This document shows, one piece after another, positions 46,087 to 54,753 of a stretch of DNA of 64,000 nucleotides (the first letter of the stretch is position 1; each line of letters starts with the position of its first letter). The position numbers were made by a program, and so were the translations under genes. Under the pieces are notes generated by a model. It ran no database searches and was not told the DNA's origin. It was given only the letters and a program-made list of their open reading frames with translations. The stretch comes from an uncultured Litoreibacter sp. (GTDB taxonomy: Bacteria > Pseudomonadota > Alphaproteobacteria > Rhodobacterales > Rhodobacteraceae), in assembly GCA_947501685.1 (NCBI GenBank), contig CANMWQ010000002.1, forward strand, positions 310,001-374,000. The letters run 5' to 3'.

Positions 46087-46647
46087 CTAGTGGAGCACGG
46101 CCTTCGTGCCATTGGGCACCTGCTGATACAGATGCGCGATATGGGCATTGGTCAGCCGCACGCAGCCATTCGAGACCGCAGAATTAATCGTCCACGGCGC
46201 GGAGGTGCCATGGATGCGCAGGAACGTGTCGCCAACCCCCGGCACAAACAGGTACAGCGCACGCGCGCCCAGCGGGTTATCCGGCCCGCCCGGCTGGCCA
46301 TTCTCCCATTTCTTATATTTCGGTTCACGCTCGATCATATCAGGCGTCGGCGTCCAGGAGGGCCACTCTTTCTTGGCCCCGATGGTAAACGTGCCGCTTT
46401 CATAAAGCCCGGCCCGGCCAATGCCGCAGGTGTAGCGGATCGCCTTGCCTTCGGGCAGCGTCCAATACAGCGCAAAGGCGCTGGGATCGACATGGATTTC
46501 GCCCGCCGGCAGGTCCCCTGCCAAACGGATCACGCGTGGTTTGAATTCCTCAGGCATCACCCAGGCTTTGCGCTGCGCCAGCGCGGGCGTGGCAAGCATG
46601 GCAGCACTGGCAAGGCCGGTGGTCAAAACGGAACGACGGTTCATCAT
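46087..46647 (-). CDS. Exported L,D-transpeptidase (YkuD family)
   Basis: A 186-residue protein exported by a signal with a twin-arginine-like start, NRRSVLTTGLASAAML, cleaved after ALAQ or nearby. The YkuD catalytic motif is HGTSAPW (His146) to SNGCVRL (Cys162). It would form or edit 3-3 peptidoglycan cross-links or attach outer-membrane proteins to the wall. Unlike the 11.6-kb YkuD protein, it has a standard exported layout. The 220 bases upstream (46648-46867) contain only the GDSL gene terminator. Confidence 0.9.
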   Translation of the reverse strand: MMNRRSVLTTGLASAAMLATPALAQRKAWVMPEEFKPRVIRLAGDLPAGEIHVDPSAFALYWTLPEGKAIRYTCGIGRAGLYESGTFTIGAKKEWPSWTPTPDMIEREPKYKKWENGQPGGPDNPLGARALYLFVPGVGDTFLRIHGTSAPWTINSAVSNGCVRLTNAHIAHLYQQVPNGTKAVLH

Positions 46648-46810
46648 CTAAAATACCCCTTGTATTGCAGAGCCAGTGTCGAGGTGAGTCGCGTGGCAGC
46701 CGACACGGCTACAGACGCGGTACTTTGTGCCAAAACGGGCAATTTTGGCAGTCACAGGTTCTTGAAGTCACAGACTGTGGCCGTGTCGCCACAACGCAAC
46801 ATCCCCCACG

Positions 46811-46843
46811 AAAAAGGCCCGGTTCCGTCGGGAAACCGGGCCT
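46811..46843 (-). terminator. Terminator of the GDSL hydrolase gene
   Basis: On the minus strand AGGCCCGGTT pairs with AACCGGGCCT (46843-46834 with 46824-46815), a perfect 10-bp stem, followed by TTTTT (46815-46811). It lies 24 bases after the stop codon. Confidence 0.92.
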
Positions 46844-46867
46844 CACTCTTAGTCTAAAAGGGCGTGT

Positions 46868-47830
46868 CTACGCAGCTTTGCGACGCGCCAGCACACCCAT
46901 GCCGAACATGCCAACCAGCATCAGCGGCAGCGTTGCAGGCAGCGGCACCACGTTCAGGTCAGCTTCGTAGCGGGCGATGATCGCATCGGCCAGCAGCTCA
47001 TGCGCAATGGCATTCGGGTGCACGGCATCCGCAAACAGCAGCGTGTTTGGGTCGATCCCCAGATCAAGACAGCTTGGACCGGGCTCGCTGAGCGATACGG
47101 TGCAAGGCGTGGTCACATCCAGAATGCCAAACTCAAACGTGCCGCCTTCGACGCTGTCGATGACGCTTTGGAAGACAGCATCCGTGTCGAAATTGGTGAT
47201 CGACAGGCCATAATTCACTTCAAAGGAGCGCACGTAAGCCGCCAGCTTGGCGTTGAAGATCATCGTAGCCGCACTTGCCGCCTCGGACCCTTCGCCAGCG
47301 AAGGCCGGGGTGCTGCCAATGTCGGGCAGGCCCAGAAGCAGGAAGTCGTCAAACCCCTCACCCAAAGCGGCGATATCGCGAATGCCCTGTGCCACGTCGC
47401 CAGCCGCCTCGATCGGGTTGCGGCCCTGGAAGAAGTCGTTGGCCCCGAAGAACACCGAGACCAGCGGGTTGCTGCCCGGTGCCACAGCCCCTGCGCCCAA
47501 AGCGCCGCCAAAGGTGGCGATCTGGCCAGCAAAGGTGGACAGCACGCTCAGCGGCTCAAGGTTCACATCATTTGCGGTGGCGCCGCCCAGAGCGAAATTC
47601 GCGCTGTCCAGCCCGGCATCCGTGAACTCGTCTGCCAGAATTTCTGCGTAGGTCGGTCCGTTCGAGAACCGTCCGTCAAGGCTCGGCGGGAACAGCTGTC
47701 CCAGCTTGCCGTCGTCGGTCAGGCTGTCGCCAAACGCGTAGTAGCTTGTAAATGTATTGGTCAGCACCGAGGCCGACGCTGGCACGGAAAGCGCCAGCAC
47801 AGCGACCCCTGCCTTCAGAATTACGGACAT
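46868..47830 (-). CDS. Secreted SGNH/GDSL hydrolase with VPLPA-type C-terminal sorting tail
   Basis: A 320-residue exported esterase/lipase-like protein. A signal peptide (VILKAGVAVLALSVPASA) is followed by the GDSL block YYAFGDSLTDDG (Ser36), the FFGANDFF block with Asn and a C-terminal Asp-His pair in ADAVHPNAIAHE. The tail VPLPATLPLMLVGMFGMGVLARRKAA has the three parts of an exosortase substrate: VPLPA motif, hydrophobic helix and basic end. It is therefore probably processed and attached or released at the cell surface; the exosortase is not in this window. The substrate is unknown. Confidence 0.88.
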   Translation of the reverse strand: MSVILKAGVAVLALSVPASASVLTNTFTSYYAFGDSLTDDGKLGQLFPPSLDGRFSNGPTYAEILADEFTDAGLDSANFALGGATANDVNLEPLSVLSTFAGQIATFGGALGAGAVAPGSNPLVSVFFGANDFFQGRNPIEAAGDVAQGIRDIAALGEGFDDFLLLGLPDIGSTPAFAGEGSEAASAATMIFNAKLAAYVRSFEVNYGLSITNFDTDAVFQSVIDSVEGGTFEFGILDVTTPCTVSLSEPGPSCLDLGIDPNTLLFADAVHPNAIAHELLADAIIARYEADLNVVPLPATLPLMLVGMFGMGVLARRKAA

Positions 47831-48089
47831 GATGCCCTCCCCTTTTACGAACCTTTATAATGACCCTTTTTCCCAAAAAGAGCACCATTAAATCGCCACT
47901 CTTTCACCGCATTTCGTAGCGTCAACTTCACGTTCTTGATAGGACTGTTGAGCCAATGGAAACAGTAGGTGCCAAGGATGACAACAAGCCAAAAATTCTG
48001 AACAGCGCGAAAGCGCATCGCAGGCCGCAATGCCCAAAATCCGCCTCATTTCGATGCGTCAATCGCCCGTCAGAACGAGCGTTAAGCCG
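47831..48089. other. Non-coding or decayed stretch upstream of the GDSL gene
   Basis: 259 bases without a convincing gene, AT-richer than the surroundings. On the minus strand a 61-codon opening (48030-47845, ...FWLVVILGTYCFHWL...) has a short hydrophobic segment but no ribosome site and no recognisable family. It should include the GDSL gene promoter; no clear -35/-10 pair stands out. Confidence 0.4.
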
Positions 48090-48266
48090 TCAACCTTTGC
48101 CGAACAGGCCTTTTAACAGTCCCTTTGACCCGATCGGGGTGCCGGGCCGTTCCACAATACGCGCCTGCGGGGCAATGAACTCGGCAACCGGCATCACCGG
48201 CGACGGCACAAAGCCGCGCGCCTTGAATTTCTCCAGCCAGGTGTCGATAGGTGTTGTTAAACGCGT
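48090..48266 (-). pseudogene. 3' end of a lost gene (about 58 codons, no start)
   Basis: In the frame one step off from the upstream FkbM gene, the minus strand reads PIDTWLEKFKARGFVPSPV, continues with MPVAEFIAPQARIVERPG and TPIGSKGLLKGLFGKG and stops with TGA at 48092-48090. Codon use is strongly G/C-ending like the core genome, unlike the AT-richer FkbM gene. There is no plausible start and the frame closes in the FkbM gene end. I read it as the C-terminal remnant of a native gene replaced by the incoming FkbM/RgpF genes. I do not recognise the family. Confidence 0.55.
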
Positions 48267-48991
48267 TCAAAGGCAATCACTTGTTCGGTAGAAAGCTCAA
48301 TCACGGGATAGAGGCCCGCCCCCACACAGGCATCGAAAATATCTTTCATGCCTTTTCGCGACATAGTGGCCGGATGCACTTCCAATACCAATGCCCGCAA
48401 GTTTGAAAGGGCGGCATTCGGTATGACAATCTCTTCAGCACCCTCAATATCGCATATCATGAAGGTGGGTTTGAAGTTCGCAATCACGGTGTTCAGATCC
48501 ATAACCGGAACCTCAATCACGTCCTCACTCATATCCGTTTCGATGATTGATCCCTCCGAGAAATACTTATGGATGTGAAAGCGACGCGTGTCCTGTGTGG
48601 GTGAGGGTTCAAGCATAGCGTTTGTAACGTCAACGTTGGAAACGTTGTTCATATCGTGCAGCTGCGCGATGAATCGGATGAGGCTGGGGTTGGCCTCAAA
48701 ACTGCGCACTTCGATGCCGTCTTTCATCCGGCTTATAATCGCAGAGACGATGCCAAGCCCTGTACCCATTTCCAGAACCCGGTCCCCTTCACGAAGGAGC
48801 CCCTCAGCGGCAAGAAGTTCTGGCTTCTCGTAAGCGTCGTCATGAATCTGCTGTATGATCGGAAGTGGCAGGTGATCAGAGACGGGAACGCTAAGCCCAT
48901 GATACACCATAGGTTTTGCAGCGTTCAGAATAGCTTGGTACTTTCGCATTGAGTCCGAACGGACCTTAGCTTTTCTCTTGAATAGAGGCAT
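48257..48991 (-). CDS. FkbM-family methyltransferase
   Basis: A 244-residue SAM-dependent methyltransferase. The SAM site is DRVLEMGTGLGIVSAII (about 75-91), followed by VRSFEANPSLIRF, and the FkbM signature MICDIEGAEE lies in the second half. FkbM enzymes methylate sugar hydroxyls of polysaccharides and natural products. The start at 48991 (MPLFKRKAKVRSD) has AGGTGAG just before and overlaps the end of the RgpF-like gene by 26 bp; a longer in-frame opening lies wholly inside that gene. The composition is AT-richer than the core genes, suggesting transfer. Confidence 0.85.
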   Translation of the reverse strand: MPLFKRKAKVRSDSMRKYQAILNAAKPMVYHGLSVPVSDHLPLPIIQQIHDDAYEKPELLAAEGLLREGDRVLEMGTGLGIVSAIISRMKDGIEVRSFEANPSLIRFIAQLHDMNNVSNVDVTNAMLEPSPTQDTRRFHIHKYFSEGSIIETDMSEDVIEVPVMDLNTVIANFKPTFMICDIEGAEEIVIPNAALSNLRALVLEVHPATMSRKGMKDIFDACVGAGLYPVIELSTEQVIAFERV

Positions 48992-50207
48992 TGGGCTCAC
49001 CTTTCTGGATAACCAATTCAAGTTCAGATCCCTCATCGAGAGCATTCGAGAACCCCTTGGATTTTCGCATATCCCGCATTTCGTCGCGAATAATCTCGCC
49101 GTCGACGCCGCCAATCAGCGTTGCAAACCGATACATGATATCCGAGTCGGACTGAGACATCGTAGTGGGGGATTTTTTGACAAAGGGGAATTGATGCTTT
49201 CGATACAGGAATTCTGGCAAGACATAGCTCACCCCAATCCGCGCAGCGAATGTCATCAGCATCAGTTGTACTTTTTTCCGATCCTCTATGGATTTGGTCG
49301 CATCAAGATTTCCTCGTATCTCGTCAATATTTTTGATCGAGTATTGGTCATCGAGAAGGATAAGTGACTTGAGGTAGTGGTTCAGTTCTTCATCGGAACA
49401 CAGATCAAGCGCCTTAGGTAGGCTCTCGATGTCATATGTTGCGGAATGGGTAAAACCAAGGTCGACGGCAAATCGGCTCATTCCCATCTCGCCACGACGC
49501 ACCACTTTTCGCTTGTTATTGCTCAAGACATATCTGCGCCATTTCCTAAAATAGCGAGGGTCTTGCAAGATACGCCGCCCGACCATGATTGCGTATGAGC
49601 AATAGTGAAAATTGCGCAGGCTCGTATCGAGCTTCCAGACAATATCCTGGTAATTTTCCAGAAGCACACGTTTTATACCGTAACTTGTCGCGGCCGAAAC
49701 GTAGTCAGCGCTCAGGGCGTCGGCTTCTGTGAACCAGTTCTGGGTGTTCGGGATAGGAAACCAAGACGAGTCATTGAGAAAGACCAGCTTCTCCAATGAC
49801 TTAATGTCTGAGCCTATGCTCATGATGCCTTCCCTGTAGCCCCCGAAATCATATCCCCGGTTGGGTCGCGATAGAAACTTCCAACTATGCCGCTCCAAAT
49901 AATCTCGATCCACTTCGACGAGCGGAAGATTCGATATGACAAAAGGCGCATATCCGTTTTCAGTGATGAACTCGATGGAACGCTTGTGGCTTGGCAGCAA
50001 TCCAGTCTTTGGAAAAATCAGATAAAGGGCAACCTTTTGCCCCCTAGGGATAATCCCATCTCCCCGCACAACATTCTTTCGTTCGAAAAAATCATAATAT
50101 GCGGTGCTCAAAAATCGATCAAAAAACAGGCTCGGCATGTTGGAGATATCTCTCCAGAGCCTCCAAGCTTCCCGCCGTACTTTCCAAGCTGGTGGAAAAT
50201 TCACCAT
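48966..50207 (-). CDS. RgpF-like (rhamnan synthesis F) polysaccharide protein
   Basis: A 413-residue cytosolic protein. The central region (FVISNLPLVEVDRDYLERH, FLSRPNRGYDFGGYREGIMS, LEKLVFLNDSSWFPIPN) matches the RgpF/rhamnan-synthesis-F pattern of glycan-assembly glycosyltransferases. The C-terminal half is less conserved and ends in a polar, acidic tail (GSELELVIQKGEPNASIQEKS). It would build or modify a surface polysaccharide together with the overlapping FkbM gene. Codon use is AT-richer than that of pnp next to it. Only 66 bases containing the pnp terminator separate it from pnp, so its own promoter is unclear. Confidence 0.72.
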   Translation of the reverse strand: MVNFPPAWKVRREAWRLWRDISNMPSLFFDRFLSTAYYDFFERKNVVRGDGIIPRGQKVALYLIFPKTGLLPSHKRSIEFITENGYAPFVISNLPLVEVDRDYLERHSWKFLSRPNRGYDFGGYREGIMSIGSDIKSLEKLVFLNDSSWFPIPNTQNWFTEADALSADYVSAATSYGIKRVLLENYQDIVWKLDTSLRNFHYCSYAIMVGRRILQDPRYFRKWRRYVLSNNKRKVVRRGEMGMSRFAVDLGFTHSATYDIESLPKALDLCSDEELNHYLKSLILLDDQYSIKNIDEIRGNLDATKSIEDRKKVQLMLMTFAARIGVSYVLPEFLYRKHQFPFVKKSPTTMSQSDSDIMYRFATLIGGVDGEIIRDEMRDMRKSKGFSNALDEGSELELVIQKGEPNASIQEKS

Positions 50208-50230
50208 TATGAACCCACCATTCCCTGATG

Positions 50231-50262
50231 ATAAACGGGGCAGCCAATAATCAGCTGCCCCG
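50231..50262 (-). terminator. pnp terminator
   Basis: On the minus strand CGGGGCAGC / GCTGCCCCG (9 bp, 9-base loop) is followed by TTTAT. It lies 11 bases after the pnp stop. The T-run is short, so some read-through into the RgpF-like gene is possible. Confidence 0.8.
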
Positions 50263-50273
50263 CCACAACGCTA

Positions 50274-52406
50274 CTATTCGCCGTCGTCGTCTTTCTTGAC
50301 CTCTTCGCCGGTCTCCTGATCGACAACTTTCATCGACAGGCGCACCTTGCCGCGGTCGTCAAAGCCCAGCAGCTTGACCTTTACCTCTTGGCCCTCTTTC
50401 AGGACGTCCGATGGGTGGTTCAAGCGGCGGTTCTCGATTTGGCTGACATGCACCAACCCGTCGCGTTTGCCAAAGAAGTTCACGAAGGCGCCGAAATCAA
50501 CGATCTTCACGACGGTCCCGGTGTAGACCATACCTTCTTCCGGCTCAGCCACGATCGAATGGATCATGTCATATGCCTTCTTGATGGCCTCGCCATTCGG
50601 GCTTGCGATCTTGATGATACCATCATCGTTGATATCGACCTTGGCACCGGACACTTCCACGATCTCGCGGATGACCTTGCCGCCCGTGCCGATAACCTCA
50701 CGGATTTTATCCGTCGGCACCTGCATGGTCTCGATCCGTGGCGCATGAACAGAAAAGTCACCAGCCGAAGACAGCGCCTTATTCATCTCACCAAGGATAT
50801 GCATCCGGCCCTCTTTGGCCTGCGCCAGAGCGGTCTTCATGATCTCAGGCGTGATGCCCGCAACCTTGATGTCCATCTGCAGCGAGGTGATCCCGTTCTC
50901 GGTCCCGGCCACTTTGAAATCCATGTCGCCGAGGTGATCCTCGTCACCAAGGATATCCGACAGAACCGCATAGGAGCCATCGTCTTCGAGGATCAGACCC
51001 ATGGCCACACCAGCAACCGGCGCTTTCAGGGGCACACCCGCATCCATCATCGACAGCGAGCCGCCACAGACAGACGCCATCGAGGAGGAGCCGTTCGACT
51101 CCGTGATCTCGGACACCAGACGGATCGTGTAAGGGAAGTCGGTCGAGGCTGGCAGAACCGCCTGCAACGCCCGCCAAGCCAGCTTGCCGTGACCAATCTC
51201 ACGACGACCCGGAGGGCCAAAGCGCCCAACTTCACCAACCGAATAGGGCGGGAAGTTGTAATGCAGCAGGAAGTTCGACTTATACATGCCTTGCAGGCTG
51301 TCGATCATCTGCTCGTCATCTCCGGTGCCCAGCGTCGTCACAACCAGACCCTGCGTCTCGCCCCGCGTAAACAGCGCCGAGCCATGCGTCCGTGGCAGCA
51401 AACCAACTTCGCTGACAATGTCGCGGATCTCGTCGAGGTTACGCCCGTCGATCCGCTTCTTGTTCTTCACCACGTCGCCGCGCAGAACAGTCGATTCAAG
51501 CTTCTTCAGAGCGGAGCCGAGGTTCTCGTCCTCCAACTGCTCTTCCGTCAGCTTCGCAATCGCGGTTTCTTTCGCAGCGGCCACAGCCGCCGTGCGCTCC
51601 TGCTTGTCGGTGATCGCATAGGCGGCCCGCATGGCTTTCTCGCCCGCTTTGGCCACGGCCTTATAGAGGTCGCTGTAATCCGGAGGCGTGAAGTCAAACG
51701 GCTCCTTCGCGCAGTCCTCGGCAAAGTCCACAATCAGGTCGATAGCAGGCTGAATTTGCGCATGGGCAAACTCAACAGCGCCCAGCATCTCGTCTTCGGT
51801 CAGCTCATAGGCTTCCGATTCGACCATCATCACGGCGTCTTTGGTGCCGGCCACAACTAGATCCAGACGCTGCTCAGGGTTCATGCGCAGGTTGTGCATG
51901 TCATCCATCTCAGGGTTCAGGATGTAATCGCCATCCTCAAAGCCCACGCGGCAGGCCGCAATCGGGCCCATGAACGGAGCGCCAGAAATCGTCAGCGCCG
52001 CAGAGGCCGCAATCATCGCAACCATATCGGGGTCATTGACCAGATCGTGGCTCAACACGGTACAGATCACCAAAACTTCGTTCTTGAAGCCCGGCACAAA
52101 CAGCGGGCGGATCGGACGGTCGATCAGGCGCGATGTCAGCGTCTCTTTCTCGGTCGGACGCGCTTCGCGTTTGAAGAAGCCACCCGGAATTTTACCGGCG
52201 GCATAGTATTTCTCGTTGTAATGGACGGTCAGCGGGAAGAAGTCCTGACCGGGCTTTTGCTTCTTGGCAAAAGTGACGGCGGCCATAACGGAGGTCTCGC
52301 CGTAAGTGGCAATCACGCAGCCGTCAGCCTGACGGGCAACCTTGCCGGATTCGAGCGTAAGAGTCTCCTCACCCCACTCGATGGATTTTTTAGTCACATT
52401 GAACAT
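50274..52406 (-). CDS. pnp: Polyribonucleotide nucleotidyltransferase (PNPase)
   Basis: A 710-residue phosphorolytic 3'-5' exoribonuclease, a core part of the RNA degradosome. Two RNase PH domains are separated by a helical domain; the KH domain ([20 protein letters not shown], about 560-580) and the S1 domain ([20 protein letters not shown], about 620-690) follow. I start at the ATG at 52406 ([12 protein letters not shown]); an upstream ATG would add 22 residues over the untranslated leader. In most bacteria pnp directly follows rpsO; here 2.7 kb with a fic gene and a methyltransferase gene separate them. Confidence 0.96.
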   Translation of the reverse strand: MFNVTKKSIEWGEETLTLESGKVARQADGCVIATYGETSVMAAVTFAKKQKPGQDFFPLTVHYNEKYYAAGKIPGGFFKREARPTEKETLTSRLIDRPIRPLFVPGFKNEVLVICTVLSHDLVNDPDMVAMIAASAALTISGAPFMGPIAACRVGFEDGDYILNPEMDDMHNLRMNPEQRLDLVVAGTKDAVMMVESEAYELTEDEMLGAVEFAHAQIQPAIDLIVDFAEDCAKEPFDFTPPDYSDLYKAVAKAGEKAMRAAYAITDKQERTAAVAAAKETAIAKLTEEQLEDENLGSALKKLESTVLRGDVVKNKKRIDGRNLDEIRDIVSEVGLLPRTHGSALFTRGETQGLVVTTLGTGDDEQMIDSLQGMYKSNFLLHYNFPPYSVGEVGRFGPPGRREIGHGKLAWRALQAVLPASTDFPYTIRLVSEITESNGSSSMASVCGGSLSMMDAGVPLKAPVAGVAMGLILEDDGSYAVLSDILGDEDHLGDMDFKVAGTENGITSLQMDIKVAGITPEIMKTALAQAKEGRMHILGEMNKALSSAGDFSVHAPRIETMQVPTDKIREVIGTGGKVIREIVEVSGAKVDINDDGIIKIASPNGEAIKKAYDMIHSIVAEPEEGMVYTGTVVKIVDFGAFVNFFGKRDGLVHVSQIENRRLNHPSDVLKEGQEVKVKLLGFDDRGKVRLSMKVVDQETGEEVKKDDDGE

Positions 52407-52573
52407 GTATCGTTTCCTATCAGGGAGCACTCGCGGGCCTTCCCGCGTCTCCCATTTCAATGGCGGCCCCATTGCCGCCGACCCCTCTGTCCTGTGTATA
52501 GCGTCGGGGTCTTTCCGCTACGTCTCAGATGAGGGGTCTATAGAGGGCTTTTGTGGCTTTGGGAAGTGGGGGA

Positions 52574-53659
52574 TTACGTTCCGGCATCACCTGCCAAAAG
52601 CTTAACGAGGGCCACGTTAACGTAGTAGTTATTCCGGCCCTCAGATATCTTCTGAACAGGGAGTGCGTCGTCGTCGGCCAGTATCTCTAGATAGCGCGTT
52701 GCAGTAGGCCTGGTGACGCTGAGCTCCCGCATCACGAACTCAATTCTGGTGTAGGGATGTCTAAAGAGATTGTTGATCAGATCTTGCGAGTAGATCTTGG
52801 CGTGGTTGGTCCTGATGGCTTGTTTGAACAGGTTCATCTGGTCTCTGATCCCTTCAATGAGGGTCAAAGTAATTTCCGAGGTTTCGGTCACAATATTGAG
52901 AATGTAGATAATCCACTCTTCCCACGCGCCGTCGTCCCGAACCGCTTGCAGCAATCGGTAATAGTCGTCTTTGGTCCGGTTGATGCCGCGGCTCATATAG
53001 AGGATTGGGATATTCAGCAGTCCTGTTTTGGTTAGGTATAGGACGTTCAGCATTCGACCAATGCGACCGTTTCCATCGGGGAAGGGATGTATACTTTCAA
53101 ATTGGTGATGAATGATTGCCATCCTGATTAGGGGGTCAAGCGTGTCATCAGTGTTGATGTAAGTTTCCAGCTCAGCCATTTGCTTTTCAATGGCATCAGC
53201 TTGCTGGGTTGGTACGTAGACATTTCGTCCTGCCTTGTCTTGTAATGCGTGCCCGGGCATCTTTCGAAAACCGTCGTCTCGTGCTTTTAGAATGCGAAAC
53301 ATTTCGACCAGTGTTCGGTTGGTGATCAGATCATGCTCGTGCAAGCTGTCAAAACCTAGCCTCATCGCGTCGCGGTACATCGCAACCTCTTTCGGTGCGC
53401 CGGTTAGTCCAGAGTCGCGATCCCACCCGCCGCGAAAAAGCTGGTCGTTGGTAGTAACAATGTTCTCTATCTCAGAACTGTCCTTTGCTTCTTGCAGGGA
53501 CAATGTGTCGATCAGAATGCCTTGGTTCGGTATCGCGGCCGCTAGCCCTTTCACCTCAGCAAGTCGCCTCGTCGCCTGATTAAGCGCTTTCAGAATACCC
53601 ATCGTTTCAAAGTTGAAGTCGGGCGGCAGGCTAGGAATGTGATAAGTTTCTTCGAGCAT
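52574..53659 (-). CDS. Fic-family AMP-transferase with N-terminal inhibitory motif and winged helix
   Basis: A 361-residue Fic protein. The active-site loop HPFPDGNGRIGR is at residues 191-202, complete for AMP transfer or de-AMPylation. The inhibitory motif [ST]xxxE[GN] is present before the Fic core as SSEIEN (61-66), which makes it a class II (self-inhibited) enzyme. A C-terminal winged-helix region (about 300-340, MRELSVTRPTATRYLEIL) suggests DNA binding. Targets are unknown. The gene is AT-richer than its neighbours and sits between rpsO and pnp. Its upstream DNA has concentric inverted repeats. No toxin-antitoxin partner is visible. Confidence 0.9.
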   Translation of the reverse strand: MLEETYHIPSLPPDFNFETMGILKALNQATRRLAEVKGLAAAIPNQGILIDTLSLQEAKDSSEIENIVTTNDQLFRGGWDRDSGLTGAPKEVAMYRDAMRLGFDSLHEHDLITNRTLVEMFRILKARDDGFRKMPGHALQDKAGRNVYVPTQQADAIEKQMAELETYINTDDTLDPLIRMAIIHHQFESIHPFPDGNGRIGRMLNVLYLTKTGLLNIPILYMSRGINRTKDDYYRLLQAVRDDGAWEEWIIYILNIVTETSEITLTLIEGIRDQMNLFKQAIRTNHAKIYSQDLINNLFRHPYTRIEFVMRELSVTRPTATRYLEILADDDALPVQKISEGRNNYYVNVALVKLLAGDAGT

Positions 53660-53667
53660 GGGGCCTC

Positions 53668-53742
53668 ATATGCAAAGAAAAGCAGATTTTTTTTACACGT
53701 TATGATGGATATGTAAAAGAATGAAGCAATGATTTTGCATAT
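53668..53742. promoter_or_regulatory. Concentric inverted repeats in the fic promoter region
   Basis: ATATGCAAA (53668-53676) pairs with TTTGCATAT (53734-53742), and inside them TTTTACA (53691-53697) pairs with TGTAAAA (53712-53718). Both are centred at about 53705. The left arm lies 9 bases upstream of the fic ATG. This looks like an operator for a protein with two-fold symmetry, possibly Fic itself through its winged helix. Confidence 0.5.
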
Positions 53743-53760
53743 ACGGGCTACGTGACGTCC

Positions 53761-54711
53761 TCACCTCCGCGCCTTACGGCGCTTTCCGTTCCAGGCGCGG
53801 ACCTTGTCCACCAGCTTGTCGCCCAGAACAGCGCGCGCCCATTTTTTCGAGCTGCTCTTCTGGATGCTGTCTTCCGTGCCCTTAATGCCCAATTGCGCAT
53901 TGATCGCGCGCAGCAGCTCCAGCCGTTTGGTGTAGAACGCATCGTCGCTCTCGCTTGAGGGGTGCTCGGGTTTGCGCAGATACACAAAGAACTCGATACC
54001 GATGGTTCTGGTCACCTCAATCACCTCCAGGTCGATCAGACCAAGGTGTCTCAGGTCGCGCAGCATCAGTTCCAGAAGCGGGCCGAAGAACAGGCTGCAA
54101 TGCGCGTCGCGGTACTCGGACGGGGCTTCAACCTCCGCGACATAACTCTGATACGCGGCCTTCAGATTGCGCCGCGGCGTCACATATTCCAGCTTGCCGT
54201 GATCCGGCGTGTAGGACCCGACCGTGCCATCTGGCAGCACATAAGGCGCGTGATGGGCATTGCTGTCAAAGAGGGTCTCAGCCGACGGTTGCGTGCGCTT
54301 TTCATGATAGGCCGCCAGCCAATCGGCGAGCCGCGTGGGCAACCGGTAATGGTCAAACGTCACCCGGCAATCGGGCACCGCCATGGTGATGGTCCCACCC
54401 GGTTTCAGCGCGACAGAGCACCCTTGCAGGAACAGGATCGGGTTCGGCAGATGCTCGAAATTATGCGACGACACGATATAGTCGATCTGCCCCGCCATCT
54501 CTTTTTCGGTGATGACCTCCCCAAGCCGGGAGGCGTCCGAGACGATGTCCACCTCCTCAATCCGCGAGATCGTATCATTGTCGATCATCGGATCCGCCAG
54601 CGCGTTTTTATGCAGCTGCTCGGTATCGAAAATATCAACCACAAGCGCGTTATACCCGTCAGCTTTCGGCACGGCCGGGTTGAAGTAAGGCGCAATTTCA
54701 AGCCCAAGCAC
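53761..54711 (-). CDS. Class I SAM-dependent methyltransferase, restarted after a 5' nonsense codon
   Basis: A 316-residue methyltransferase-like protein. The C-terminal side of the fold is clear: IDYIVSSHNFEHLPNPILFLQ and VALKPGGTITMAVPDCR, as in Methyltransf_11 proteins; the SAM-binding start is probably LGLEIAPYFNP. The tail is strongly basic (KVRAWNGKRRKARR). The open frame begins at GTG 54711, with AAGGCG just before it. Upstream in the same frame ATG GAC AGG TTT GAT ATG CTC CGC AGA is closed by TAA (54726-54724), so the original start may have been at 54753. The substrate is unknown; similar proteins sit in glycan clusters. No partner gene is adjacent. Confidence 0.75.
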   Translation of the reverse strand: MLGLEIAPYFNPAVPKADGYNALVVDIFDTEQLHKNALADPMIDNDTISRIEEVDIVSDASRLGEVITEKEMAGQIDYIVSSHNFEHLPNPILFLQGCSVALKPGGTITMAVPDCRVTFDHYRLPTRLADWLAAYHEKRTQPSAETLFDSNAHHAPYVLPDGTVGSYTPDHGKLEYVTPRRNLKAAYQSYVAEVEAPSEYRDAHCSLFFGPLLELMLRDLRHLGLIDLEVIEVTRTIGIEFFVYLRKPEHPSSESDDAFYTKRLELLRAINAQLGIKGTEDSIQKSSSKKWARAVLGDKLVDKVRAWNGKRRKARR

Positions 54712-54723
54712 CGCCTTGTGCGC

Positions 54724-54753
54724 TTATCTGCGGAGCATATCAAACCTGTCCAT
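54724..54753 (-). other. Probable original start of the methyltransferase, closed by a TAA codon
   Basis: Nine codons (MDRFDMLRR) with a GGACGGA site before the ATG are followed by TAA and then, in frame, AHKAVLGLEIAPYFNP of the methyltransferase. A single-base change from CAA or GAA would explain it. Translation can only reach the main frame by a restart at GTG 54711 or by read-through. Confidence 0.45.
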
